Source: Pseudomonas frederiksbergensis
GTDB lineage: Bacteria; Pseudomonadota; Gammaproteobacteria; Pseudomonadales; Pseudomonadaceae
Assembly (NCBI RefSeq): GCF_001952935.1
Contig: NZ_CP018319.1
Span: forward strand, 1,477,501 to 1,541,500
Length of the DNA stretch: 64,000 bases
Reading direction: 5' to 3'
Numbering within the stretch: position 1 is the stretch's first letter; every line of letters begins with the position of its first letter. Under the pieces are notes generated by a model, which had not been told where the DNA came from, searched no databases, and worked only from the letters and a program-made list of their open reading frames with translations. Shown piece by piece: positions 1-10,632 of this stretch. The position numbers were made by a program, and so were the translations under genes.

Positions 1-1
1 C

Positions 2-736
2 TCGTACATCGCCATGAACACCTCGCACAAATACATGAGCGATGTGCGCGTACGCAAAGCCATCGACATCGCCTTCGACAAGGCCGCCTACGTCAACGCG
101 CTGTTCGGCAAAGGCAATGCGACCGTGGCGGTCAATCCGTACCCGGACACCTTGCTGGGCTACAACCACGACCTGAAGAACCCGCCGCGTGATCTGGACA
201 AGGCCCGCGCCTTGCTCAAGGAAGCCGGCGTGCCGGATGGCACTACGTTTACCCTGTTCACCCGTAACGGCGGCGGTCCAACCAACCCGAACCCGATGCT
301 CGGCGCACAAATGATGCAGGCCGACCTGGCCAAGGTCGGGATCAAGATTGATATTCGCGTCATGGAGTGGGGCGAAATGCTCAAGCGCGCCAAAAATGGC
401 GAACATGACATGGTGTCTGCCGGATGGGCGGGTGATAACGGCGACCCGGATAACTTCCTGACGCCTATGCTCAGTTGCGAGGCCGCCAAAAACGGCGAAA
501 ACTACGCACGCTGGTGTAACGAGAAGTTCCAGGCGCTGATCGATGAAGCCAGGGCTAAAGTTAACCCGGCCGAACGCGCAGCGCTCTATGAGCAAGCCCA
601 GGTGATTTTCAATCAGGACCAGCCATGGATCAGCATGGCGCACACCCGTATGTTCACCGCAATGCGTAACAACGTAGAGGGCTATCACATTAGCCCGCTC
701 ACCACTAATAACTTCGCCACCACCCAGGTGAAGTAG
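2..736 (+). CDS. dppA: Dipeptide ABC transporter substrate-binding protein, C-terminal part
   Basis: Periplasmic dipeptide-binding protein (SBP_bac_5 family) that delivers di- and tripeptides to the DppBCDF transporter. The 5' end lies outside the window; the frame is open from base 2 and ends in TAG at 734-736, so only about the last 244 residues are visible and the signal peptide is missing. The visible part has the family's C-terminal lobe, including a segment on virtual-proline/tyrosine substrate lobes (YPDTLLGYNHD) and the GWAGDNGDPDNFL stretch typical of DppA proteins. It is the first visible gene of a dppABCDF operon. Pseudomonas often carries several dppA paralogues, so substrate preference cannot be told from this fragment. 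Confidence 0.9.
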   Translation, partial: SYIAMNTSHKYMSDVRVRKAIDIAFDKAAYVNALFGKGNATVAVNPYPDTLLGYNHDLKNPPRDLDKARALLKEAGVPDGTTFTLFTRNGGGPTNPNPMLGAQMMQADLAKVGIKIDIRVMEWGEMLKRAKNGEHDMVSAGWAGDNGDPDNFLTPMLSCEAAKNGENYARWCNEKFQALIDEARAKVNPAERAALYEQAQVIFNQDQPWISMAHTRMFTAMRNNVEGYHISPLTTNNFATTQVK

Positions 737-750
737 GTAAGAAAACTCCC

Positions 751-774
751 GGCGCCCCTGATCCCAGGGGCGCC
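751..774 (+). promoter_or_regulatory. Strong intercistronic hairpin between dppA and dppB
   Basis: A perfect 10-bp GC-rich stem (GGCGCCCCTG / CAGGGGCGCC) with a 4-nt ATCC loop sits 15 bases after the dppA stop and 36 bases before dppB. No T-run follows, so it is not a standard terminator. Such structures after binding-protein genes are known to protect the upstream mRNA from 3' decay and raise binding protein over permease; that role here is inferred. Confidence 0.6.
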
Positions 775-810
775 AGGCACGCCTAACCGGCTGATGAGGT
801 ACACCACACG

Positions 811-1821
811 ATGTTTAGTTTTATTGCCCGCCGACTGGGGTTATTGATCCCCACGTTCTTCGGCATCACCTTGCTGACTTTCGCGTTGATTCGCATGATT
901 CCAGGCGACCCCGTGGAAGTGATGATGGGCGAACGTCGGGTCGACCCCGAAATGCATGCCCAGGCAATGGAACGCCTTGGTCTGAACAAACCGCTGTATG
1001 CCCAATACCTGGACTACATCGGCAAGTTGGCCCACGGCGACCTTGGCGAATCCCTGCGTACTCGCGAAAGCGTCTGGACCGAGTTCAGCTCTCTATTCCC
1101 CGCGACCCTGGAACTGTCCATGGCCGCGCTGTTGTTCGCCGGCATCCTGGGCCTTCTGGCCGGGGTGATTGCGGCACTCAAGCGAGGATCCCTTTTCGAC
1201 CATGGGGTGATGGGCATCTCCCTGGCGGGATACTCGATGCCGATCTTCTGGTGGGGCCTGATCCTGATCATGTTCTTCTCGGTATCCCTTGGCTGGACCC
1301 CGGTTTCCGGGCGGATCGACCTGCTCTACGACATCGAGCCGCGCACCGGTTTCATGCTGATCGATACGCTGCTGGCCGATGACGTCGGGGCGTTCTTCGA
1401 TGCCCTGCATCACCTGATCCTGCCGGCCATCGTGCTCGGCACCATCCCGCTGGCGGTGATCGCGCGGATGACCCGTTCTTCGATGCTCGAAGTGCTGCGT
1501 GAAGACTACATCCGTACCGCCCGCGCCAAAGGCCTGTCGCCATCGCGTGTGGTATTCGTTCACGGTTTGCGTAACGCGCTGATTCCGGTGCTGACCGTGG
1601 TCGGCCTGCAAGTCGGCACTCTGCTGGCCGGTGCGGTCCTGACCGAAACCATTTTCTCCTGGCCCGGCATCGGCAAATGGCTGATCGAAGCCATTGGCGC
1701 ACGGGATTATCCCGTGGTGCAAAACGGCATCCTGTTAATCGCCTGCCTGGTGATTGTGGTCAACTTCGTGGTGGACATCCTCTACGGCTTTGCCAACCCA
1801 CGCATCCGTCATCAGCGCTGA
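811..1821 (+). CDS. dppB: Dipeptide ABC transporter permease DppB
   Basis: Inner-membrane permease of the dipeptide importer (336 aa, the usual length). The N-terminus MFSFIARRLGLLIPTFFGIT is the standard first membrane segment of DppB/OppB proteins. The binding-protein-dependent transport signature is visible as EDYIRTARAKGLSPSRVVFVHG near residues 231-252, which forms the coupling helix that contacts the ATPases. It is followed by LRNALIPVLTVVGLQ. The start ATG at 811 is preceded by a modest GATGAGG Shine-Dalgarno. The stop lies 10 bases before dppC, so the genes are co-transcribed. Confidence 0.96.
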   Translation: MFSFIARRLGLLIPTFFGITLLTFALIRMIPGDPVEVMMGERRVDPEMHAQAMERLGLNKPLYAQYLDYIGKLAHGDLGESLRTRESVWTEFSSLFPATLELSMAALLFAGILGLLAGVIAALKRGSLFDHGVMGISLAGYSMPIFWWGLILIMFFSVSLGWTPVSGRIDLLYDIEPRTGFMLIDTLLADDVGAFFDALHHLILPAIVLGTIPLAVIARMTRSSMLEVLREDYIRTARAKGLSPSRVVFVHGLRNALIPVLTVVGLQVGTLLAGAVLTETIFSWPGIGKWLIEAIGARDYPVVQNGILLIACLVIVVNFVVDILYGFANPRIRHQR

Positions 1822-1831
1822 GATCAAGACC

Positions 1832-2743
1832 ATGACCACTCTCACTACACCGGTAGCAGTCGATCAAAGCCTGCTGTATCCGTCGCCCTACAAAGAATTC
1901 TGGCACGCGTTCTCCAGGAACAAAGGCGCCGTCGCCGGCCTGATGTTCATGCTGCTGGTGATCTTCTGCGCGATCTTCGCGCCGTGGGTTGCACCGCATG
2001 ACCCGAGCGAGCAATACCGCGACTTCCTGCTGACCCCGCCGTCCTGGCTGGAAGGCGGGCAAATCCAGTTCCTGCTCGGCACCGACGAACTGGGTCGCGA
2101 CCTGCTGTCGCGGCTGATCAACGGTTCGCGCCTGTCCCTGCTGATCGGCTTGTCGTCGGTGGTGATGTCGCTGATTCCGGGCATCCTCTTGGGTCTGTTC
2201 GCCGGGTTCTTCCCGCGCTTGCTCGGCCCGACCATCATGCGTCTGATGGACATCATGCTGGCCCTGCCGTCCCTGCTGCTGGCCGTGGCGATTGTCGCCA
2301 TCCTCGGCCCTGGCCTGATCAACACCATTATTGCCATCGCCGTGGTTTCGTTGCCGTCCTATGTTCGCTTGACCCGCGCCGCGGTGATGGGCGAATTGAA
2401 CCGCGACTACGTAACCGCCGCGCGCCTGGCCGGTGCCGGTCTGCCACGCCTGATGTTCGTCACCGTGCTGCCCAACTGCATGGCGCCGCTGATCGTTCAG
2501 GCTACCTTGAGTTTCTCCTCGGCGATTCTCGATGCCGCGGCACTGGGCTTCCTCGGCCTTGGCGTACAACCGCCAACCCCTGAGTGGGGCACCATGCTGG
2601 CTTCGGCTCGCGACTACATCGAACGCGCCTGGTGGGTCGTCAGTCTGCCTGGTTTGACCATTTTGCTCAGCGTGCTGGCAATCAACTTGATGGGCGACGG
2701 CCTGCGCGATGCGCTGGACCCGAAACTCAAGAACGCCGCCTGA
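1832..2743 (+). CDS. dppC: Dipeptide ABC transporter permease DppC
   Basis: Second permease of the dipeptide importer, 303 aa. It carries the N-terminal OppC extension with one membrane segment ([20 protein letters not shown]) and the [15 protein letters not shown] motif diagnostic of DppC/OppC. The coupling-helix motif ([20 protein letters not shown]) follows near residue 190. An in-frame ATG-less extension reaches back into dppB, but the ATG at 1832, just after the dppB stop, is the natural start. The C-terminus [15 protein letters not shown] is conserved in the family. Confidence 0.95.
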   Translation: MTTLTTPVAVDQSLLYPSPYKEFWHAFSRNKGAVAGLMFMLLVIFCAIFAPWVAPHDPSEQYRDFLLTPPSWLEGGQIQFLLGTDELGRDLLSRLINGSRLSLLIGLSSVVMSLIPGILLGLFAGFFPRLLGPTIMRLMDIMLALPSLLLAVAIVAILGPGLINTIIAIAVVSLPSYVRLTRAAVMGELNRDYVTAARLAGAGLPRLMFVTVLPNCMAPLIVQATLSFSSAILDAAALGFLGLGVQPPTPEWGTMLASARDYIERAWWVVSLPGLTILLSVLAINLMGDGLRDALDPKLKNAA

Positions 2744-2753
2744 GGAGATTCAA

Positions 2754-3722
2754 ATGTCACTGTTAGAAATCAAGAATCTCAACGTTCGCTTCGGCGACGC
2801 CAACGCCGTTCCGGTGGTCGACGGCCTCGACATTACCGTGGACAAGGGCGAAGTGCTGGCCATCGTTGGCGAATCGGGTTCCGGCAAGTCCGTGACCATG
2901 ATGGCGCTGATGGGCCTGATCGAACATCCGGGGATCGTCACCGCCGACGCCCTGAATTTCGACGGCAAGAACATGCTTAAGCTGAGCAACCGTCAGCGCC
3001 GGCAAATCGTCGGCAAAGACCTGGCCATGGTGTTCCAGGACCCGATGACCGCGCTGAACCCGAGCTACACCGTCGGTTTCCAGATCGAAGAAGTGCTGCG
3101 CCTGCACCTGAAAATGTCCCGCAAGGACGCCCGCAAGCGCGCCATCGAACTGCTGGAAAAAGTGGAGATCCCAGGCGCCGCCAGCCGTATGGATGCTTAC
3201 CCGCATCAACTGTCCGGCGGTATGAGCCAGCGTGTTGCCATCGCCATGGCGATTGCCGGCGAACCGAAACTGCTGATTGCCGACGAGCCGACCACCGCGC
3301 TGGACGTAACGATTCAGGCGCAGATCATGGACCTGCTGCTGGCGTTGCAGAAAGAACAGAACATGGGCCTGGTGCTGATCACCCACGACCTCGCGGTCGT
3401 GGCCGAAACCGCTCAGCGCGTGTGCGTGATGTACGCCGGCCAAGCGGTCGAAGTGGGTCAGGTGCCTCAGCTGTTCGACATTCCGGCGCACCCGTACAGC
3501 GAAGCGCTGCTCAAGGCGATTCCGGAACACAGCCTGGGCGCCACCCGCCTGGCGACGTTGCCGGGCATCGTTCCCGGTCGTTATGACCGCCCGCAAGGTT
3601 GCCTGCTGTCGCCGCGTTGCCCGTACGTGCAGGACAACTGCCGCCAGCAACGTCCAACCCTTGACCCGAAAAGCAACAGCCTCGCCCGCTGCTTCTACCC
3701 GCTGAATCAGGAGGTGGCGTAA
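2754..3722 (+). CDS. dppD: Dipeptide ABC transporter ATP-binding protein DppD
   Basis: One of the two ATPases that energise dipeptide import (322 aa). Walker A GESGSGKS, the LSGGMSQR signature, Walker B LLIADEP and the switch histidine (ITHDLAVV) are all present. The C-terminal oligopeptide/dipeptide transporter domain has the cysteine-containing segment [15 protein letters not shown], which in DppD/OppD proteins can bind an iron-sulphur cluster. The start at 2754 is chosen because GAGGAG lies 7 bases upstream; the longer frame would overlap dppC. The stop overlaps the dppF start (TAATG), indicating translational coupling. Confidence 0.96.
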   Translation: MSLLEIKNLNVRFGDANAVPVVDGLDITVDKGEVLAIVGESGSGKSVTMMALMGLIEHPGIVTADALNFDGKNMLKLSNRQRRQIVGKDLAMVFQDPMTALNPSYTVGFQIEEVLRLHLKMSRKDARKRAIELLEKVEIPGAASRMDAYPHQLSGGMSQRVAIAMAIAGEPKLLIADEPTTALDVTIQAQIMDLLLALQKEQNMGLVLITHDLAVVAETAQRVCVMYAGQAVEVGQVPQLFDIPAHPYSEALLKAIPEHSLGATRLATLPGIVPGRYDRPQGCLLSPRCPYVQDNCRQQRPTLDPKSNSLARCFYPLNQEVA

Positions 3723-4693
3723 TGGCCGTCGTACTTACCGCCCGCGACCTGACCCGTCACTACGAAGTGTCCCGTGGCCTGTTCAAAGGCCATGCAACCG
3801 TACGCGCCTTGAACGGTGTGTCGTTTGAGCTGGAAGCCGGCAAGACCCTCGCTGTCGTCGGCGAATCGGGCTGTGGCAAATCCACCCTCGCCCGCGCCCT
3901 GACGCTGATCGAAGAGCCATCCTCCGGCTCCTTGAAAATCGCCGGGCAGGAAGTCGCCGGCGCTGACAAGGCTCAACGCAAACAACTGCGCAAAGACGTG
4001 CAGATGGTGTTCCAGAGCCCGTACGCGTCGCTGAACCCACGGCAAAAGGTCGGTGACCAACTGGCCGAGCCATTGCTGATCAACACCAACCTGAGCGCCG
4101 CCGAACGTCGCGAGAAAGTGCAGGCGATGATGAAGCAGGTGGGCTTGCGACCTGAGCACTACCAGCGTTATCCGCACATGTTCTCCGGCGGTCAGCGCCA
4201 GCGGATCGCCCTGGCCCGCGCGATGATGCTGCAACCCAAAGTGCTGGTCGCGGATGAACCGACCTCGGCGCTGGACGTGTCCATTCAGGCACAGGTGCTG
4301 AACCTGTTCATGGACTTGCAGCAAGAGTTCAACACCGCCTACGTGTTCATCTCCCACAACCTGGCGGTGGTGCAGCACGTCGCCGATGACGTGATGGTGA
4401 TGTACCTCGGTCGCCCGGTGGAAATGGGCCCGAAGAACGACATCTACGAGCGTCCTCTGCACCCGTACACCCAGGCGCTGCTGTCGGCCACCCCGACCAT
4501 TCACCCGGACCCGAACAAGCCGAAAATCAAGATCGTCGGCGAGTTGCCTAATCCGTTGAACCCGCCGTCCGGCTGTGCTTTCCACAAGCGCTGCCCGTAC
4601 GCGACCGAGCGTTGCAGCACTGAAGAGCCGGCCCTGCGCCTGCTCGATGGCCGTCAGGTGGCTTGCCACTACGCCGAGCAGTTTGTGGTCTGA
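3722..4693 (+). CDS. dppF: Dipeptide ABC transporter ATP-binding protein DppF
   Basis: Second ATPase of the dipeptide importer (323 aa), pairing with DppD. Walker A GESGCGKST, signature FSGGQRQR, Walker B VLVADEPTSALD and switch ISHNLAVV are intact. The C-terminal domain includes GCAFHKRCPYATERC, the DppF/OppF cysteine motif. The start ATG overlaps the dppD stop by one base and has an AGGAGG Shine-Dalgarno in the dppD coding end. It is the last gene of the operon; a hairpin terminator follows 10 bases later. Confidence 0.96.
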   Translation: MAVVLTARDLTRHYEVSRGLFKGHATVRALNGVSFELEAGKTLAVVGESGCGKSTLARALTLIEEPSSGSLKIAGQEVAGADKAQRKQLRKDVQMVFQSPYASLNPRQKVGDQLAEPLLINTNLSAAERREKVQAMMKQVGLRPEHYQRYPHMFSGGQRQRIALARAMMLQPKVLVADEPTSALDVSIQAQVLNLFMDLQQEFNTAYVFISHNLAVVQHVADDVMVMYLGRPVEMGPKNDIYERPLHPYTQALLSATPTIHPDPNKPKIKIVGELPNPLNPPSGCAFHKRCPYATERCSTEEPALRLLDGRQVACHYAEQFVV

Positions 4694-4703
4694 CCTGCAA
4701 AAA

Positions 4704-4732
4704 AATGCTCTGGAGGGTGAGTCCAGAGCATT
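4704..4732. terminator. Bidirectional intrinsic terminator after dppF
   Basis: Perfect 11-bp stem AATGCTCTGGA / TCCAGAGCATT with a 7-nt loop. The T-run is better on the minus strand (seven As directly upstream on the plus strand), so it can end both the dpp operon and leftward transcripts from the gene at 4889-5347. Confidence 0.75.
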
Positions 4733-4888
4733 GCTTGTGTTCAACAGCCGTTCTAGTCGGATAGCACGTCTGTCCGGCGAGAGGGGTTTTATATGTTTTA
4801 TAGGAGGTCGACCACCCTAAGGTGAAAGCCTCAACTTCAGCACCTCTCACGTCAACCAATCCGTTCACTGTACCAAGCAGCCCCCAAA

Positions 4889-5347
4889 CTACCACCCAAC
4901 CACCTTGAACGTGACATCAACCTTATACTGGCGCTGATTTCCAACATGAGTGACAAAACTAAGCTCGCCCTCTAAAGTAGTGACACTCTCAAAATTCAAC
5001 AACCTCAACTCTCCCGACTCCGCAAAAAAATATTGCTCGTCAGGCCAGCGAGAATACGAACATCCTTTCCAATTATCACCACCTACTGTGTAGGTTCCGG
5101 AAGGAGGGTCGTTCTCAAGAAAATGCATGTTAATTTCGTAACCGTTCCCATCTCCCTCAGGGTCGGCACCCGATATAGCTACTCTGGGATAATCCCCAGT
5201 AAATCGATAAAAAATACCAGACGTCACCTCATACTTTATGCCAGTGATAAGATTTGTGATTTCGCCTGCCAGTGTTCCGCTACTCTTGCTTGAATTATCC
5301 TTGACGCCAGACAAAATATGACTTCTCAGCTTGTCCTGTGATGACAT
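4889..5347 (-). CDS. Hypothetical protein, probably beta-rich
   Basis: A 152-aa protein of unknown function. It has no signal peptide and no membrane segment. From about residue 25 on, the sequence alternates short hydrophobic and polar stretches with many Gly, Thr and Tyr (for example GIKYEVTSGIFYRFTGDYP and LEGELSFVTHVGNQRQYKVD), suggesting a small beta-sandwich. The N-terminal 25 residues are Ser/Lys-rich and look disordered. The start ATG has the purine-rich AGGAGCAAC upstream. Its composition is more AT-rich than the neighbouring dpp and prfC genes, and it stands alone between dppF and a long non-coding gap, so it may be an acquired gene. No family could be recognised. Confidence 0.7.
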   Translation of the reverse strand: MSSQDKLRSHILSGVKDNSSKSSGTLAGEITNLITGIKYEVTSGIFYRFTGDYPRVAISGADPEGDGNGYEINMHFLENDPPSGTYTVGGDNWKGCSYSRWPDEQYFFAESGELRLLNFESVTTLEGELSFVTHVGNQRQYKVDVTFKVVGW

Positions 5348-5993
5348 GATGTTGCTCCTGCATAATTAGTGAATACTGCACATGGGCAAATACCTGACCG
5401 CTCACTGATAAAACACTAAAAACACAGGAACGTAACCTGTAAAAAATGACAGTTAATTAGTTGATTTTGCTATATGAATCCTAAACTTTATATTCTTATA
5501 TAAGTAACCGTATCTGCTCGCCGTCTTGCACACTCTACTTTGTTTGCACTTGAGCGTGACTAATATCAAGAACAGAAAATGACCGACATGGGCGAAGCAA
5601 TCGTCAAGATGCCACTGCGCTAGTTGAAACGATGCACATGGGAGCAGAACTGTCATTGAAGCAACTGCGGATAGGCCCGAAAAGTCTAGTTCAATAGTTA
5701 TCAGCCATAAAAAAGGGCAGATTCATCACAGCTTCATCCTTTCTATTACCGCCGGACCTTAATGATGCTCACGGGTCACGCATACGCCGAGCATTTCCTC
5801 GACGGCGCGGCATAAAAATGTGGGAGCGGATTTGCTCCGGGCGGCGTTCCGGACGAAGGCGTTATGCCAGTCATCTTTAAAATCGACTGACAGACCGCTT
5901 TCGCGAGCAAGTCGAATCGCCACACCGCCGTTCCCACAGGGACTTGTCGGCTGCGCGTCAGTCGGGTAGCAGGGGTTTTCTTTTGTCTATCAC
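5348..5993. other. Long intergenic gap, AT-rich first half, REP element in second half
   Basis: This 646-base stretch holds no convincing gene. The first half (to about 5720) is AT-rich with a weak minus-strand reading frame at 5453-5656 that has no good ribosome site. The second half contains a REP-type palindrome (5819-5938). It presumably holds the promoter of the hypothetical gene at 4889-5347, but no clear sigma-70 site was identified. Confidence 0.5.
5819..5938. repeat. REP-type inverted pair
   Basis: Begins TGTGGGAGCGGATTTGCTCC and ends, in the opposite orientation, with TTCGCGAGCAAG...GTTCCCACA. This is the Pseudomonas repetitive extragenic palindrome theme found repeatedly in this window. 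Confidence 0.7.
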
Positions 5994-6239
5994 TCAAGCC
6001 CCTTCAGCCTCATCGCTGTCCGGCTCGTCAGTGGTCGAGTCATCATCGTCCGCGCTGCCACCCTGCCCCTGATCCCCCGGCTCGGATTCGGACTTGGCGA
6101 GCATCAACTCACCCTGCCCGGCCTGCCCACTCGAAGCCTGGGCATCGTGTTCCTCGCACTCGGCCCAGACCGCCGAACTGCCGAGGGCCAGCATTACCAA
6201 TACTTTCAACATCAATACAACGCGTAGCAATCTGTTCAT
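5994..6239 (-). CDS. Small acidic exported protein, hypothetical
   Basis: An 81-aa protein. The N-terminus MNRLLRVVLMLKVLVMLALG, followed by SSAVWAEC, is a clear Sec signal peptide with a likely cut after VWA. The mature part (about 55 residues) is strongly acidic and low-complexity, with a DDDDSTTDEPDSDEAEGA-like tail and one or two Cys near its start. An alternative ATG four codons upstream (6251) is possible; neither has a strong Shine-Dalgarno, and the shorter start gives a better signal peptide. Function is unknown. An acidic periplasmic tail could bind divalent cations, but that is speculation. Confidence 0.6.
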   Translation of the reverse strand: MNRLLRVVLMLKVLVMLALGSSAVWAECEEHDAQASSGQAGQGELMLAKSESEPGDQGQGGSADDDDSTTDEPDSDEAEGA

Positions 6240-6385
6240 AGCCGAATCCATCCATTTACAGGTGAAACCGCGGTGCCTCTCTGGCGCTGAGTCAAATCTA
6301 GTTCCGATTGATTCCGTGGACGCTAACTAATGGACGGAATACCCGTTGCCGGGGAGATTGGTTGTGAATAACGCCTATAACCAGA

Positions 6386-7624
6386 TCAGCTAAGTGCAGC
6401 AGGCTCGCCGCGTAATGCTGGACGAACCTTTGGCGCCCCTGACAAGCGGGTCGCTTGATAAATCAGCGGTATGGACAGGACCGCCAGAGCCGCACTGGCC
6501 AGCCAGACGCTATGCCCACCGAAATGACCATAGAGCTGCCCTCCAAGCGCAGGCGAAAGCAGCGCACTCGCACTCCAGCACATGAAGAAAAGACCGAAGT
6601 AATGCCCGCTTTTCCCACCTTGCGCATGCTGCATGACCAGCACGTTCAGGGGCGGCATGAACAGAGCTTCGCCCAGAGTCCAGATCACCGTCGACAGGCA
6701 GACATAAAGCACCCCGGAACCCAAGGGCAACATCCCGAGCCCGCAGGCCAATAACAGGCTCCCCGCCACCAGTTGCCGACGTACGCCCCATTGCTCACTC
6801 CAATGTGATAACGGTATTTGCAGCAGCACCACCAGCATCGCATTGAGTGCAAATTGCCACCCAATGACCTCGGTGCTCAACCGGTAATACTCGAGTAAAT
6901 AGTTGCCCAACATGCTGTAGACCGGGTCAAAGGCCAGGCCGAGCACCACAGCAGCCGCCAACAACCACAGGAACGGTTTGTTTCGATACGGTACGCATGA
7001 ACCTGAAGCAATTTCAGGCACCTCATCCGGTATCAAGACCGGTCGATGAAACGTCGTCCGGACAAACCACAAAAAAGCCACTAGCGTCAGGGCCGCACTG
7101 ACAAAAAACACCCAGCGAAAATCAGTCTGCGCCAGGATCCCACCCACCACTCCGGCGACAGCCATACCCAGGTTTCTGGCTACACGACTCAATGACTGCG
7201 CACGAGCACGCTGCGCAACCTGGCAATACTCCATGATCAACCGCTGATGAAGGGTACGAATCGCCCCATCGAGTACACCGCTGAACAGCAATAACCCAGC
7301 CAGCAAAGGCACGTCAGTCACCAGCCCCAGCAAGACCAAAACCCATACTGAGACAAAAAACAACGCGGCGGTGAGGCGCGCCGTGGAGAAATGATCACTC
7401 AATAGTCCGCCGACCATTGAGCCAATCAGCAAACCGGCACCGTATCCGGACAACAACCAGCCAACGGTTTCAATCGCGAGCCCCAGTTCCTGGCGCAGGT
7501 ACAACGCCATGAACAGCTTGACCATGGTGCTCAAGCGATTGATGAACAACAGCGCCGCCAGCACCCAGGCCATTACGCAGAAATAGCCGTCCAGCCGCAG
7601 CAGGTGAGTAAGCCGACTGGTCAT
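6386..7624 (-). CDS. MFS transporter
   Basis: Inner-membrane major facilitator superfamily transporter, 412 aa, with about twelve hydrophobic segments in two halves separated by a polar loop (around residues 190-215). The loop between segments 2 and 3 carries GGLLSDHFSTARLTAALF, the motif-A region (G-x-L-x-D-R-x-G like) of drug/H+ antiporters. The overall pattern resembles MdtH-type multidrug exporters, but the substrate is unknown. The start ATG is preceded by AAGGGA at 8-nt spacing. It is transcribed as a single gene, convergent to nothing, 146 bases upstream of the small acidic protein gene. Confidence 0.85.
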   Translation of the reverse strand: MTSRLTHLLRLDGYFCVMAWVLAALLFINRLSTMVKLFMALYLRQELGLAIETVGWLLSGYGAGLLIGSMVGGLLSDHFSTARLTAALFFVSVWVLVLLGLVTDVPLLAGLLLFSGVLDGAIRTLHQRLIMEYCQVAQRARAQSLSRVARNLGMAVAGVVGGILAQTDFRWVFFVSAALTLVAFLWFVRTTFHRPVLIPDEVPEIASGSCVPYRNKPFLWLLAAAVVLGLAFDPVYSMLGNYLLEYYRLSTEVIGWQFALNAMLVVLLQIPLSHWSEQWGVRRQLVAGSLLLACGLGMLPLGSGVLYVCLSTVIWTLGEALFMPPLNVLVMQHAQGGKSGHYFGLFFMCWSASALLSPALGGQLYGHFGGHSVWLASAALAVLSIPLIYQATRLSGAPKVRPALRGEPAALS

Positions 7625-7816
7625 TCCATTGATCCCTTGTGCTCCTTTTCCGTGGAAAATCGCTGTTTGCGAAAGGTCCTCCGAACACTAGACCCCAACA
7701 ATTGCGTTGTCACGGGTAAAAACCCTGGTCACGAAAAAACAGAGGCAAGCTACAAAGTCAGGAAAAAAGACCTACAGAAAAACCTCACACCGATCACCTG
7801 GAGCTGACAAAAAATC

Positions 7817-7844
7817 AAAAAAAACCCGCAGCTTTCGCCACGGG
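7817..7844 (-). terminator. Intrinsic terminator of prfC
   Basis: On the minus strand an 8-bp stem CCCGTGGC / GCTGCGGG closed by a GAAA tetraloop is followed by eight Ts. It lies about 100 bases past the prfC stop, beyond a REP element. Confidence 0.85.
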
Positions 7845-7866
7845 CTTTCGGGTGCGCCACACATCC

Positions 7867-7945
7867 TGTAGGAGCAAAGCTTGCTCGCGATGGCAATCTC
7901 AAAACCGCCATCGCCAGCAAGGGCTAGACGCCCCCTGCTCCTACA
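7867..7945. repeat. REP-type inverted pair between prfC stop and its terminator
   Basis: TGTAGGAGCAAAGCTTGCTCGCGATGG at one side and CCATCGCCAGCAAGG...CTCCTACA at the other form an imperfect palindrome directly after the prfC stop codon. Confidence 0.75.
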
Positions 7946-7947
7946 AA

Positions 7948-9531
<1,584 letters not shown>

Positions 9532-9895
9532 GGGAAATCGCCTGGCAGGTGATTCAAAAAAGGGCGGCGAGTATAGCGCAAACCGACCTCTACGGACCAC
9601 CGTTCGCCCTGTCGCCAATGGCGAGCGATGGGCCGGAAGGGAGATCATGGGTGGCTAATTGCTGCTAATTATGGAACCTTTTAAAAGGTGCAGACGTCCA
9701 CTCCCCTGTTACGGCACTCGTATCAGGGGCTGAAAAATCAGCAAGTTGGCCTGACGAGGCTGCGCTTATGGCTCGATCTCATGCGGTTTTATCAGCATGA
9801 AGAGCTGCTTCTCGCGAACGTTGTTTTCCCGGCAGCCAGGAATGGCATTGCCACACGGGACTGCGTTCGCCGACAAAGAAAAAAGGAGTCCGCCT
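9532..9895. other. Divergent intergenic region between prfC and the betaine/choline ABC operon
   Basis: The 364-base gap must hold promoters for prfC (leftward) and the transporter operon (rightward). No repeat or structured RNA was noticed. Plus-strand reading frames in it lack ribosome sites. No promoter could be assigned with confidence. Confidence 0.5.
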
Positions 9896-10612
9896 GTGGC
9901 TATTCGCTATGGCAAGGGGCTGATAGGAGGTGCGGTTGTCGTCGCCCTCCTGGCCCTGCTGGTCCACTGGATTGGCATCAACACGATCGAACAGTACCGC
10001 GACGATTTGTTGTTTTACCTGCAAGCCCATTTGATTCTCGTCCTCGCTTCCATGCTGGCCGCCCTTGTTGTGGGCATACCCGCCGGTATCTTTCTCAGCC
10101 GCCCGACCATGGTGGGCCGCGCTGAACGCTTCATGCAGATCTTCAACATCGGCAACACCGTGCCGCCTCTCGCCGTACTGGCCATCGCCCTGGGCATTCT
10201 CGGCATCGGCAGCGGCCCTGCGATTTTCGCCCTGTTCCTCGCCTCGCTGTTGCCGATTGTGCGCAACACCTATGAAGGCTTGAAAAACGTTCAGGGTTCG
10301 CTCAAGGAAGCAGCCGTCGGTATCGGCATGACACCGACTCAGGTGCTATGGCGGGTCGAACTGCCGAACGCCGTGCCGATCATCATCGGTGGCGTGCGTG
10401 TGGCGCTGGCGATCAACGTCGGTACCGCACCGCTGGCGTTCCTGATTGGCGCCAACAGTCTGGGCAGCCTGATTTTCCCTGGCATCGCCCTGAATAATCA
10501 GCCGCAACTGCTGCTCGGCGCGGCCTGCACCGCCCTGCTGGCCTTGCTGCTCGACGGTTTGGTGACACTCGCCAGCCGCCTCTGGCTCGAACGCGGCTTG
10601 CGCCCGTCTTAA
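9896..10612 (+). CDS. Quaternary-amine (betaine/choline/carnitine) ABC transporter permease
   Basis: Inner-membrane permease of an osmoprotectant importer of the OpuC/OsmVWXY type, 238 aa with about six membrane segments. The coupling-helix region EAAVGIGMTPTQVLWRVELP is the signature of this permease family. The start chosen is GTG at 9896, because AAAAGGAG lies 7 bases upstream and the first residues (VAIRYGKGLIGG) lead into a membrane helix. The frame extends further back, but without a ribosome site. It is the first gene of a four-gene operon (permease, binding protein, permease, ATPase) with gaps of 20 and 12 bases and then an overlap. Confidence 0.9.
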   Translation: MAIRYGKGLIGGAVVVALLALLVHWIGINTIEQYRDDLLFYLQAHLILVLASMLAALVVGIPAGIFLSRPTMVGRAERFMQIFNIGNTVPPLAVLAIALGILGIGSGPAIFALFLASLLPIVRNTYEGLKNVQGSLKEAAVGIGMTPTQVLWRVELPNAVPIIIGGVRVALAINVGTAPLAFLIGANSLGSLIFPGIALNNQPQLLLGAACTALLALLLDGLVTLASRLWLERGLRPS

Positions 10613-10632
10613 GCCTCGGCAAAGGAATCCAC

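Noticed and set aside
5453..5656. 67-codon minus-strand frame in the AT-rich gap
   Set aside because: No ribosome site, Cys/Phe-rich composition and no support from neighbours.
5776..5997. 73-codon minus-strand frame before the small acidic protein
   Set aside because: Lies over the REP element; translated REP sequence is a common artefact.
7604..7807. 67-codon plus-strand frame after the MFS start region
   Set aside because: Begins inside the MFS gene, lacks a ribosome site and reads as basic low-complexity sequence.
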